Below, piece after piece: positions 15,110-23,173 of a stretch of 34,832 nucleotides of DNA (positions are counted from its first letter, which is position 1; the number at the start of each line of letters is the position of its first letter). Under the pieces are notes generated by a model. That model was not told the DNA's origin and ran no database searches. It saw only the letters and a list, made by a program, of their open reading frames with translations. A program made the translations under genes and the position numbers. This DNA comes from Clostridiales bacterium (lineage in GTDB: Bacteria > Bacillota > Clostridia > Christensenellales > Aristaeellaceae): the NCBI GenBank assembly GCA_029012285.1, contig JAQXLU010000003.1:1-34832 (forward strand). The letters are read 5' to 3'.

Positions 15110-17139
15110 AGCTCTACCTGAAGCTGGCCCTGGACGGCATCCGCAAGAACAAGCGGCTATACATCCCCTACATGCTCACCGGCGCGGTGATGGTGATGAT
15201 GTACTTCATCGTGTCAGCGCTGTCTGTCAGCCCGATGCTTGCGTGCTTCAAGGGCGGCAGGATGCTGGGCATGATATTGCCCTTTGGCGTGTGGGTCATT
15301 GCGATCTTTGCGGCGGTGTTCCTGTTCTACTGCAACGCATTCATCATCAGGCAGCGCAACCGGGAGTTCGGCTTGTACAACGTGCTGGGCATGGGCAAGG
15401 CGGACCTGACCGGCTTGATGGCGGTGGAAAGCCTGTTGACGGCGGGGATCGCCATCCTCTGTGGCCTGATCTTAGGCCTCTCTTTGGAGAAGCTGGCCGA
15501 GCTGGGCATGCTGCGCATCCTCGGGGAGGACGTCGATTATGCCCTCCACATTGAGCCCCGCGCCATCGTGGAGACTGCCCTCGTCTTTGGCGTGATCTAC
15601 CTGCTGCTGCTCCTGAGCGCGGTCATTCGCGTGTGGCGCTGCGATCCCCTGGCGCTGCTCAAAAGCGCCCAGGTGGGTGAAAAGCCCCCGAAGGCCAACT
15701 GGCTGCTGGCGGTGCTGGGCCTGGTGCTCCTCGCGGTGGCCTACGCCATTGCCCTTACCATCAAAAACCCGATGGAGGCGTTGGTGTACTTCTTCATCGC
15801 GGTGGTGCTGGTGATCATCGCCACCTATCTGCTGCTTGTGGCGGGGTCGGTGGTGCTGTGCAGATTGCTGCAGCGGAATCCGCGCTACTACTACAAGCCG
15901 AACCACTTCGTCTCCGTGTCCACCATGGCCTACCGCATGAAGCGCAACGGCGCGGGCCTGGCGTCCATCTGCATCCTGATGACGATGGTGCTGGTGACGC
16001 TCTCCTCCGTGCTGTGCCTGTACATCGGCGCGGAAGACACGCTGCTTCGGGCTTACCCGCGGGATGTGGCCCTCACATTGCATCTGCCGGACATCGCCTG
16101 GGCCACCGAGGAAAACCTGGATGGTCGCCGCGAAAAGCTCCAGGAACTTGTCCCCGGGCAGGTAAACCCGGAGGATTACCTGGAGCTGGCGGCCTACGGC
16201 TTGCTCACCCGGGAGGGGTCGCAGCTGCTTTTCACCACGAAGGACGATGTGCTGAGGACGGCTGACCCCAGCAAGCAGCACATCGGCGATGTCACCGTGC
16301 GCGACCTGGCGGATTTCAACCGTGCTACCGGCAGCGCGGAGACCCTTGCCCCCGATGAATGTCTGGTGGCATCCTCCACAGCCCTGACGGACTTCGATTC
16401 CTTCGCCATGGATGGCAGCGCCCCCTACCGCATCCAGCGGATCCTGGGCGAGAAGGACATGCCGGGCACCAATGTGATGACGAGCGTCACCAGGATGCTG
16501 GTGGTTGTGCCCGACCTGCCCGCGTTCATTGCGGAGCAGACCCCTGAAACCGGCAGCCTTGTCCGCTGCCGCTGGAACTACGCCTTCGACCTGGAGGGTG
16601 GCTCGTCTGCCCATGAGGCTGCCTACGACACGCTGATGGACAACCTCAAGCAACTGGTTGTCCCCCGGGAGGACGGCGGCTTCACCTATACCCTGAATGT
16701 GCGCGACATGCAGCGCTCCGAATTCTACGGGCTATACGGCGGGCTGTTCTTTGTCGGGCTGCTGCTGAGCGCCATCTTCCTCTTCGCGGCGGTGCTGATC
16801 GTCTACTACAAGCAGCTCTCCGAGGGCTATGAGGATCAGAAGCGCTTTGCCATCATGCAGAAGGTGGGCATGACACAGCGGGAGATTCGCCGCTCCATCA
16901 ACTCGCAGGTGCTGACGGTGTTCTTCCTGCCCCTGCTGATGGCGGGCGTGCACCTGATCTTTGCCTTCCCCATGGTTTGGCAGCTGCTGATGCTGTTCAA
17001 CCTGAACGACAGGACGCTGATGATTGTCGTGACGGCGCTCAGCTTTGCGGTGTTTGGCCTGGTGTACGCGCTGGTGTACAGGATTACCTCGAACGTGTAT
17101 TACGGGATTGTCAGTGGAGGAAAGGGGAAGGACCGCTGA
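15106..17139 (+). CDS. bceB: BceB-type ABC transporter permease
   Basis: This 677-aa membrane protein has ten predicted helices and FtsX-like domains: one N-terminal helix (about 20-40), clusters at about 60-90, 105-130, 150-175, 200-250 and 285-310, a large extracellular domain (about 310-540) and three C-terminal helices (about 545-665). The large outer domain between helices 7 and 8 is the hallmark of BceB-type permeases and is where substrate specificity and kinase control reside. The length fits the family. It overlaps bceA by four bases and is followed by a strong terminator. The antibiotic recognised cannot be read from sequence. Confidence 0.92.
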   Translation: MKLYLKLALDGIRKNKRLYIPYMLTGAVMVMMYFIVSALSVSPMLACFKGGRMLGMILPFGVWVIAIFAAVFLFYCNAFIIRQRNREFGLYNVLGMGKADLTGLMAVESLLTAGIAILCGLILGLSLEKLAELGMLRILGEDVDYALHIEPRAIVETALVFGVIYLLLLLSAVIRVWRCDPLALLKSAQVGEKPPKANWLLAVLGLVLLAVAYAIALTIKNPMEALVYFFIAVVLVIIATYLLLVAGSVVLCRLLQRNPRYYYKPNHFVSVSTMAYRMKRNGAGLASICILMTMVLVTLSSVLCLYIGAEDTLLRAYPRDVALTLHLPDIAWATEENLDGRREKLQELVPGQVNPEDYLELAAYGLLTREGSQLLFTTKDDVLRTADPSKQHIGDVTVRDLADFNRATGSAETLAPDECLVASSTALTDFDSFAMDGSAPYRIQRILGEKDMPGTNVMTSVTRMLVVVPDLPAFIAEQTPETGSLVRCRWNYAFDLEGGSSAHEAAYDTLMDNLKQLVVPREDGGFTYTLNVRDMQRSEFYGLYGGLFFVGLLLSAIFLFAAVLIVYYKQLSEGYEDQKRFAIMQKVGMTQREIRRSINSQVLTVFFLPLLMAGVHLIFAFPMVWQLLMLFNLNDRTLMIVVTALSFAVFGLVYALVYRITSNVYYGIVSGGKGKDR

Positions 17140-17161
17140 TGAAGGGGCAATGAGTTTGCCT

Positions 17162-17188
17162 GGCTGCGGCTTTTGCCGCGGCCTTTTT
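17162..17188 (+). terminator. Terminator after bceB
   Basis: A 9-bp stem (17162-17170 with 17175-17183, one G-U) with a TTTT loop is followed by TTTTT. Confidence 0.85.
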
Positions 17189-17215
17189 GTCTCCTGACAT
17201 AGCGTATTCCATGCC

Positions 17216-17244
17216 TTGACGCTTGTTGTCGAACGTGTTACAAT
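17216..17244 (+). promoter_or_regulatory. Promoter of the cobalamin riboswitch operon
   Basis: TTGACG (17216-17221), 17 bases, then TACAAT (17239-17244). Transcription should begin near 17251, just before the riboswitch. Confidence 0.75.
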
Positions 17245-17263
17245 GGCGCTGCCAATTCCATAT

Positions 17264-17452
17264 GCGAAGCACGGTTTGCCCTGGGCTTTTCCAGGGCAGA
17301 GCAAAAGGGAATCCGGTGCAAGGCCGGAGCAGCCGCCACTACTGTATGTGATCAGAAGGTGCGCATATCACCCATTGGGCCACAGCCTGAGAAGGGGCGC
17401 GCCATCGCGGGAAGCCGCGTCGTCATCAGCCAGGAGACCTGCCGTGCTTGCG
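17264..17452 (+). promoter_or_regulatory. Cobalamin (B12) riboswitch
   Basis: The aptamer is recognised by the B12 box AGCCAGGAGACCTGCC (17429-17444), the conserved GGGAATCCGGTGCAAG block near 17309 and GCCGCCACTACTGT near 17332. Closing stem P1 is formed by AAGCACGG (17267-17274) with CCGTGCTT (17442-17449), extended by outer pairs. It lies directly upstream of DUF4430 and ECF transporter genes, so those genes should be switched off when cobalamin is plentiful. Confidence 0.95.
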
Positions 17453-17537
17453 TGGTGACACATTTTGGCGAGAAGTGTACAGCCGGATTGCGCCGCGTAT
17501 TTGCCATGGGCAGAGGGCGGCGTGGTTTTGCTGTGCG

Positions 17538-17566
17538 CTCCCGGCGGATGCTGGGAGTATTTGTTT
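17538..17566 (+). terminator. Probable riboswitch expression-platform terminator
   Basis: An 8-bp stem (17538-17545 with 17550-17557) with loop GGAT is followed by TATTTGTTT. A second perfect 8-bp hairpin lies just after it (17570-17577 with 17586-17593), 17 bases before the ribosome site. Control could act on termination, initiation or both. Confidence 0.6.
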
Positions 17567-17622
17567 GCAGCCGGTTCGGGCGTGTGAACCGGCGACAACG
17601 ACGGCCCAAAGGAGGTCATTCC

Positions 17623-18306
17623 ATGAAAAAGTTCCTTGCAACCCTGCTGGCACTGGTGATGCTGGCATCCCTCTCCGCTTTGGCGGAGGAAGCACCCACG
17701 GCCTATGTGTCCATCTCCGACGACCATGGCGCGCTGGTGCTGGCCTATGCCCCGGTGGCCCTCACCGACGTGGACGCGGACGGCGCGCTGACCATCTGCG
17801 ATGTGCTGATGGCGGCCCACGCGGCTTATCATCCCGACGGTGCGGAGGCCTTCGCCGCTGAACAGAGTGAGTGGGGGCTGTCCATGGTCAGGCTGTGGGG
17901 CATTGAAAACGGCGGCAGCTACGGCTATGTGCTGAACAATGCTGCCGCCTGGAGTCTGCTCGATCCCGTTGCGGACGGCGACCATGTGCAGGCCTATGTG
18001 TACACCGACCTGGTCGGCTTCAGTGATGCCTTCAGCTTCTTCACCGCGCCCGTGGCGGCGGCCGCTGTGAATGCCGAGGTGGCACTGACTTTGTCTGCCA
18101 ATGGCTATGACGAGGCCTGGAATCCCGTGACTGCCGCGGTGGCGGGCGCTTCTATCACCGTGAACGGTGAAAGGACCGACGCTATGACCGATGCCAACGG
18201 CCAGGCTGTGCTGACCTTCCCGGTGGCGGGCGTATACACCGTTTCCGCCGTAAGCAACGACTTGACCCTTGTGCCCCCTGTTTGCATCGTGACTGTGACG
18301 GAGTAA
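17623..18306 (+). CDS. Secreted DUF4430 (transcobalamin-like) protein
   Basis: This 227-aa exported protein has a signal peptide (about 1-21, ending ALA). Residues about 27-142 form a DUF4430-like beta domain: TICDVLMAAH, then a WGLSMVRLWGI block, GGSYGYVLNN, and a GDHVQAYVY strand. Pfam DUF4430 is the domain that forms the C-terminal lobe of animal transcobalamin and intrinsic factor. DVDADG (49-54) resembles a calcium-binding EF/dockerin loop. Residues about 146-225 look like an Ig-like or regulatory-type beta domain (VAGASITVNG, TDANGQAVLTF). AAAGGAGG precedes the ATG. It is the first gene behind the cobalamin riboswitch, so corrinoid binding outside the cell is the favoured role. No lipobox or wall anchor is seen, so it may be released or bind its neighbour. 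Direct evidence of binding is lacking. Confidence 0.8.
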   Translation: MKKFLATLLALVMLASLSALAEEAPTAYVSISDDHGALVLAYAPVALTDVDADGALTICDVLMAAHAAYHPDGAEAFAAEQSEWGLSMVRLWGIENGGSYGYVLNNAAAWSLLDPVADGDHVQAYVYTDLVGFSDAFSFFTAPVAAAAVNAEVALTLSANGYDEAWNPVTAAVAGASITVNGERTDAMTDANGQAVLTFPVAGVYTVSAVSNDLTLVPPVCIVTVTE

Positions 18307-18310
18307 AGGT

Positions 18311-19825
18311 GTGAAACGGATTCTTGTCTTGCTTTTTGCCCTGCTGCTGGCGCTGACGCCTGCAGCGGGGGCGGAAGCATCCCTTGCAGCCAACGTCCGG
18401 GAGGGCGTGCTGCGCTTCAAGGCGGCCCAGTCCGGCGCGGAGGACGTGCCGGACTGGGTTTCCGCCCATTTGCCCAGAACCATGGGCCAGGGCGGCGAGT
18501 GGTACGCCATCGCCCTGAGCCAGTGCGGCGGCTGTGACCTCTCTGCCTGCCGCGCGGCATTGCTTTCCTACCTGGACAGCACCCAGGTGCGCTCTGCCAC
18601 CACCCGGCAGAAGCTGGCCCTGACATTGCTATCCACCGGCGGCGAAGCAGCCTTCGTCACCGCGACCCTGGAGGATTCCATCGGCAAGCAGGGCTTGATG
18701 AGCTGGGCCTGGGGGCTGCATCTGCTCAACAACCGCTGCACCTCTCCCGCATACACGGCGGATGAGGTGGTATCGACCCTGCTGTCCCTGCGCAAGGCGG
18801 ACGGCGGCTGGGCTGTGACCGGCAGTGCGTCGGATGTGGACGCAACCGCCATGGTCCTCCAAGCCCTTGCGCCCCACCGGGACAAAGCGGAGGTCGCAGC
18901 CGCCATTTCTGAGGCGGTGGCGCTGCTGTCGGCCCGTCAGCTGGCGGACGGTGGCTATGCCTCCTTCGGTGTGGAAAACGCGGAGAGCACCGCGCAGGTG
19001 ATCATCGCCCTGTGTGCGCTGGGCATCGACCCTATGGCGGACGCGCGCTTCATCAAGGAGGGCGCGACCCTGCTGGACGTACTGTGCCAATACCGGTTGG
19101 CGGACGGCTCCTTTGCCCACCAAAGGGGCGGTGCGTACAGCGAAAGCGCCACCGTGCAGGCCTTCCTGGCGGCGCAGGCCATGGCGTGCCTGGAAGCGGG
19201 GCAGGGAGGCCTCTATCTGCTGTCGATGCCAGCGCCTGCGGCAAACGTGAAGCCCCACTTCGGCTACAAGCCCATCGCGGTGGGGATCATCTGCGGCGTA
19301 GCGGTGCTGGCGTGTGCCCTGCTGCTGCTCCTGGGCAAGCGGCATCCGAAGAACTTCCTGGCGGTGGGGGTGCTGGCAGCGCTGCTATCAGCCATCGTGC
19401 TGCTGACGGATTTCCAGTCCGCCGGGAGCTACTACGCGCCCCCTGCGCCCAAGGCGGACGCCATCGGCCAGGTGACGCTCACCATCCGCTGCGACAAGGT
19501 GGCGGGGCGTGCGGCCCACATCCCGGCGGACGGCGTGATCCTTGCGAAGAGCCAGTGGCCCATCGCAGCTGGGGACACCGTGTACACCGTCCTCACCGAC
19601 GCGGCCCGGGCTCGCGCCATCCACATGGAAACAAGCGGCGCCAGCGGGCTGATCTATATCAATGGCATCGGCAATCTCTACGAGTTTGACTTTGGCGATC
19701 TCTCCGGCTGGGTGTACCTGGTCAACGGCGTGTCTGCCTCGGTGGGCTGCGACCAGTATGTGCTTTCGCCGGGGGACGACGTGGCCTTCCACTACACGCT
19801 GGAATTGGGCAGGGACATCCCCTGA
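18311..19825 (+). CDS. Intrinsic-factor-like surface protein: alpha/alpha barrel, membrane hairpin, DUF4430
   Basis: This 504-aa protein starts at a GTG with GGAG seven bases upstream, five bases after the previous gene. A signal peptide (1-21) leads to an alpha/alpha-barrel region (about 22-300) with repeats of the prenyltransferase/squalene-cyclase type: ADGGW (163-167), ADGGY (212-216) and ADGSF (264-268), each followed by an S/D-x-T-A-helix. Two membrane helices (about 320-341 and 348-367) are joined by a short basic turn, GKRHPKN. A DUF4430 domain follows (about 387-500) with GDTVYTVL, GLIYINGI, GWVYLVNG and GDDVAFHY. By topology both lobes would lie outside the cell. Animal intrinsic factor and transcobalamin consist of the same two lobes, a barrel and a DUF4430-like domain, with cobalamin held between them. 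Position between the riboswitch and an ECF transporter supports a corrinoid receptor. Terpene cyclase activity is unlikely because no acidic catalytic motif is seen. Confidence 0.82.
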   Translation: MKRILVLLFALLLALTPAAGAEASLAANVREGVLRFKAAQSGAEDVPDWVSAHLPRTMGQGGEWYAIALSQCGGCDLSACRAALLSYLDSTQVRSATTRQKLALTLLSTGGEAAFVTATLEDSIGKQGLMSWAWGLHLLNNRCTSPAYTADEVVSTLLSLRKADGGWAVTGSASDVDATAMVLQALAPHRDKAEVAAAISEAVALLSARQLADGGYASFGVENAESTAQVIIALCALGIDPMADARFIKEGATLLDVLCQYRLADGSFAHQRGGAYSESATVQAFLAAQAMACLEAGQGGLYLLSMPAPAANVKPHFGYKPIAVGIICGVAVLACALLLLLGKRHPKNFLAVGVLAALLSAIVLLTDFQSAGSYYAPPAPKADAIGQVTLTIRCDKVAGRAAHIPADGVILAKSQWPIAAGDTVYTVLTDAARARAIHMETSGASGLIYINGIGNLYEFDFGDLSGWVYLVNGVSASVGCDQYVLSPGDDVAFHYTLELGRDIP

Positions 19826-19843
19826 CGGAAAGGAGGCGGCTCC

Positions 19844-20716
19844 ATGCGCGGCTTTGCGGAACACAATCCCGTGTCGGTGGCAGTGTATTACATGGCGTCA
19901 GCGGGCGTGTGCATGCTGACGATGGAGCCCGTTCTCCTGGGGATTTCCCTGGTGGGGGCGCTGCTCACCCTGGCGGTCACGGGAGGCATCCGCCAGGGGA
20001 AAATGCACCTGTACATGCTGCTGCTCTTTGCGGGCATGGCGCTCATTAACCCGCTTATCTCCCACAACGGGGTGACGGTGCTCTTCGTGATGAACCACAA
20101 CCCTGTCACGCTGGAGGCCTTCGTTTATGGCGCGGCAGCGGGCGGGATGATCGTGACGGTCATGTACTGGTTCCGTTCGTTCACCGCCGTGATGACCAGC
20201 GACAGGCTGCTGTACATCTTCGGCAGCCTGTCCCCCAAGCTGGCGCTGATGATTTCCATGGCGCTGCGGTATGTGCCGCTCTTTGCCGCGCAGGTGCGCC
20301 GGGTCAGCCAGAGCCAGAGGGCCCTGGGGCTTTACAAGGAGGACAACCTGATCGACCGCGTCCGTGGCGGCTTGCGGGTGTTTTCGGTGATGCTGACCTG
20401 GACGCTGGAGAACGGCATCATCACTGCGGACAGCATGACGGCCCGGGGCTACGGCACGGGGCGGCGGACGCGCTTCACCATCTTCCGCTGGACGCGGGGG
20501 GATGTGCTGCTGCTGGTGGCTTCCTTGCTCCTGATGGGCATCACCCTGTGGGGCACGGCGGCGCGGAGCTTCACCTACTACCCGGCCATCACCGCGACGG
20601 GCGTGAATCTGCGGGTGCTGAGCGGTTTTTGCGCCTATGGGCTGCTGACGCTGCTGCCCGCGCTCATCACAGGAAAGGAGGCGCTGAAATGGCACATCTT
20701 GCGCTCCGGCATCTGA
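19844..20716 (+). CDS. ecfT: ECF transporter transmembrane component EcfT
   Basis: This 290-aa membrane protein of the CbiQ/EcfT family couples the ATPases to the substrate-specific S component. It has several N-terminal helices, then a cytoplasmic coupling region with ALGLYKEDNL (about 158-167) and the hallmark ADSMTARGYG (about 195-204), whose Ala-Arg-Gly contacts the ATPase. Further helices follow near the C-terminus. AAAGGAGG lies about eight bases before the ATG. It starts 18 bases after the intrinsic-factor-like gene and overlaps the ATPase gene by 28 bases. Confidence 0.92.
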   Translation: MRGFAEHNPVSVAVYYMASAGVCMLTMEPVLLGISLVGALLTLAVTGGIRQGKMHLYMLLLFAGMALINPLISHNGVTVLFVMNHNPVTLEAFVYGAAAGGMIVTVMYWFRSFTAVMTSDRLLYIFGSLSPKLALMISMALRYVPLFAAQVRRVSQSQRALGLYKEDNLIDRVRGGLRVFSVMLTWTLENGIITADSMTARGYGTGRRTRFTIFRWTRGDVLLLVASLLLMGITLWGTAARSFTYYPAITATGVNLRVLSGFCAYGLLTLLPALITGKEALKWHILRSGI

Positions 20717-22314
20717 CCTTTACCTACCCTCGCTGTTCGCTGCCTGCCATTGCGGACGTCTCTCTGACGGTGGAGAAGGGCGAATTCCTGGCGGTGTGCG
20801 GGCCGACGGGCTGCGGCAAATCGACCCTTTTGCGGCTGATGAAGCGCGAGCTGGCCCCGCTGGGGACGCTCGATGGGGAGATCGACGTGGATGGTCAGCC
20901 CCAGGCCGCCCTGACCGATGCCCAGGCGGCTGCCCGCATCGGCTATGTGATGCAAAAGCCCGAGCAGCAGCTGGTGACCGACAAGGTGTGGCACGAGCTG
21001 GCCTTCGGGCTGGAAAATCTGGGGCTCCCCCAGCCGGTAATCGCCCGCCGTGTGGCGGAGATGGCGGCCTATTTCGGCATCGAGGACTGGTTTGACAAGG
21101 ACGTCACGACCCTGTCCGGCGGGCAGAAGCAGCTGCTCAACCTGGCCGCCGTGATGGTGATGCAGCCGGAGCTGCTCATCCTGGATGAGCCCACCGCCCA
21201 GCTGGACCCCATTGCCGCCTCGGAATTCATCGCCACGGTGGCGAAAATCAACCGGGAGCTGGGTCTGACGGTGATTCTCACCGAGCACCGCCTGGAGGAG
21301 GTGATCCCGGTTTGCACCCGGCTGCTGGTGATGCACGATGGGCGCATCCTGGACTGCGACGCACCCCGGCAGGTCGTCAGCCGTTTGGCGGACAAGCCGG
21401 AGCTGCTGTGCTTCATGCCCGCGGCGGCGCGGCTGTTCCACCGCCTCAGGGCGGAGGGCCCCTGCCCGCTGGATGTCCGGGAGGGCCGCGCCTTCATTGA
21501 GGCGCGCTGCGGCGAAGCGCGCGCTTTGCCCGTTGAGCCGTCGCTGGACGAAGGCGCCGCCCCTGCGCTTACCTTCCGGCATGTGTACTTCCGCTATGAT
21601 CGCCATGCCCCGGATGTGTTGGCGGACATGAGCTTCACCGTCCGCACGGGGGAGATCTGCTGCATCCTGGGCGGGAATGGCTCGGGCAAATCCACCACGC
21701 TGAGCGTCGCTGCGGCGCTGCAAAAAAGCTACGCGGGCCAGGTGGAGGTGTTCGGCAAGCCGCTGCGGGCGTACAGGAATCAATCCCTGTACCGCAGCTG
21801 CCTGACGCTTTTGCCCCAGGATGTGCAGAGCGTGTTCCTGTGCAACTCCGTCCGGGAGGAGCTGGCGGAGTGCGGCGCATCTCCCGACGTGCTGCCCTTT
21901 GACTTCACGCCGTTGATGGACAGGCATCCCTACGACCTCTCCGGCGGCGAGCAGCAGCTGCTGGCCCTGGCGAAGGTGCTTTCGACTCGCCCGCGATTGC
22001 TGCTGCTGGACGAGCCCACCAAGGGGGTGGACGCTGCCGCCCGCGCCCGGCTCATCGGGGTGCTGTCGGCCCTCAAGGCCCAGGGCATGACGCTGCTGCT
22101 CGTCACCCATGACGTGGAATTCGCCGCGCAGTGCGCTGACCGGTGCTGCTTCATGTTCCGGGGGCAGATGGTGTCGGAGGGCACGCCCCGGAGCTGCTTT
22201 GGCGGTAACAGCTTCTACACCACCGCCATCAGCCGCATGAGCCGCGGCTTGCTGACGGGCGCGGTCACGGTGGAGGACGCGGCCCGGCTGCTTGCGGGGG
22301 AGGCGATGCCATGA
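20689..22314 (+). CDS. Fused ECF transporter double ATPase (EcfA1-EcfA2)
   Basis: This 541-aa cytoplasmic protein contains two complete ABC ATPase domains in one chain, replacing separate EcfA1 and EcfA2. Domain 1 has Walker A GPTGCGKST (about 38-46), Q-loop VMQKPEQQ, signature LSGGQKQ and Walker B LLILDEPTAQLD. Domain 2 has Walker A GGNGSGKST (about 327-335), signature LSGGEQQ and Walker B LLLLDEPTKGVD. AGGAAAGGAGG precedes the ATG at 20689, inside the end of ecfT; the longer frame to 20548 has no support. The stop overlaps the S-component start (ATGA). It should drive vitamin uptake with EcfT and the neighbouring S protein. Confidence 0.93.
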   Translation: MAHLALRHLTFTYPRCSLPAIADVSLTVEKGEFLAVCGPTGCGKSTLLRLMKRELAPLGTLDGEIDVDGQPQAALTDAQAAARIGYVMQKPEQQLVTDKVWHELAFGLENLGLPQPVIARRVAEMAAYFGIEDWFDKDVTTLSGGQKQLLNLAAVMVMQPELLILDEPTAQLDPIAASEFIATVAKINRELGLTVILTEHRLEEVIPVCTRLLVMHDGRILDCDAPRQVVSRLADKPELLCFMPAAARLFHRLRAEGPCPLDVREGRAFIEARCGEARALPVEPSLDEGAAPALTFRHVYFRYDRHAPDVLADMSFTVRTGEICCILGGNGSGKSTTLSVAAALQKSYAGQVEVFGKPLRAYRNQSLYRSCLTLLPQDVQSVFLCNSVREELAECGASPDVLPFDFTPLMDRHPYDLSGGEQQLLALAKVLSTRPRLLLLDEPTKGVDAAARARLIGVLSALKAQGMTLLLVTHDVEFAAQCADRCCFMFRGQMVSEGTPRSCFGGNSFYTTAISRMSRGLLTGAVTVEDAARLLAGEAMP

Positions 22315-22997
22315 TCGTGATCCGGAGCAAGCGCGCGCGGGATGTGCTGCGCGTCGCGCTGCCCTGCGTGGCGATGCCGCTGCTGGCGGCCCTGGGCGCG
22401 CTGGTGTTCCCCCAAAGGCGGCATCTGCTGGTGTCCCTGGGCATGGCCTGTCTGGCGCTGCTGCTCTTCCTCACCGGCTTTGAGCGCAAAAAAACCGGCG
22501 GACGGCGGATGGTCATTGTGTCGGTCATGACGGCGCTGTGCATCGTGGGGAGGTTCATCCCGCTGTTCAAGCCTATCACGGCGCTGTCGGTCATTACCGC
22601 CATGTACCTGGGGGGTGAGGCGGGCTTCCTGGTGGGGGCGCTTTCGGCTGTGCTGAGCAATTTCTACTTCGGCCAGGGCCCCTGGACAGCCTTTCAGATG
22701 CTGGCCTGGGGGATGATCGGGCTGATTGCCGGTTGGCTGGCGGAGCCGCTGAAACGCCATCGCTGGCTGCTGCTCCTCTATGGTGTGCTGGCGGGGGTGG
22801 CTTATTCGCTCATCATGGACGTGTGGAATGTGTTGTGGTATGGCGGCGGGTTTGATTGGACGCTGTATACGGCGGCGGTGGCGACGGCGTTGCCGCATAC
22901 GACGCTGTATGCGGTGAGCAATTTTGTGTTTTTGTGGTTTTTGGCAAAGCCCTTTGGGGAGAAGCTGGAGCGCGTCAAGACGAAATACGGGGTGTGA
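22311..22997 (+). CDS. ECF transporter S component, predicted corrinoid-specific
   Basis: This 228-aa integral membrane protein has about seven or eight helices (about 14-33, 38-56, 67-85, 88-110, 122-143, 150-172, 185-213). It overlaps the fused ATPase by four bases and ends the operon. S components bind the vitamin and topple in the membrane. Operon membership under a cobalamin riboswitch predicts cobalamin or another corrinoid as the ligand, comparable to CbrT-type systems. Other vitamins cannot be excluded from sequence alone. No clear terminator follows, only an AGGGG/CCCCT hairpin near 23026 without a T-tract. Confidence 0.85.
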   Translation: MIVIRSKRARDVLRVALPCVAMPLLAALGALVFPQRRHLLVSLGMACLALLLFLTGFERKKTGGRRMVIVSVMTALCIVGRFIPLFKPITALSVITAMYLGGEAGFLVGALSAVLSNFYFGQGPWTAFQMLAWGMIGLIAGWLAEPLKRHRWLLLLYGVLAGVAYSLIMDVWNVLWYGGGFDWTLYTAAVATALPHTTLYAVSNFVFLWFLAKPFGEKLERVKTKYGV

Positions 22998-23091
22998 CAT
23001 ACGTCCGCCCCCCTTTTTACGAAATAGGGGTTGCGCAACAGCCCCTGGCGCTGCGTCAGCGGATGCTTGGGCGTTCCCCCGCCTTTTCCAG

Positions 23092-23120
23092 TTGCCTGAA
23101 TCTCCTGGGTATGCTATAAT
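23092..23120 (+). promoter_or_regulatory. Promoter of the SGNH esterase gene
   Basis: TTGCCT (23092-23097), 17 bases, then TATAAT (23115-23120) with extended TGC. Confidence 0.75.
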
Positions 23121-23173
23121 CAGCTGACAACCCGGGCAGCCCCGCGCGGTAGCCCGGCCAGGGAGGCATCCCC

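Noticed and set aside
18311..19240. Terpene cyclase or prenyltransferase enzyme
   Set aside because: The barrel repeats are present, but no catalytic acidic motif is seen, and the protein is exported and joined to DUF4430; a cobalamin-carrier-like role fits the riboswitch better.
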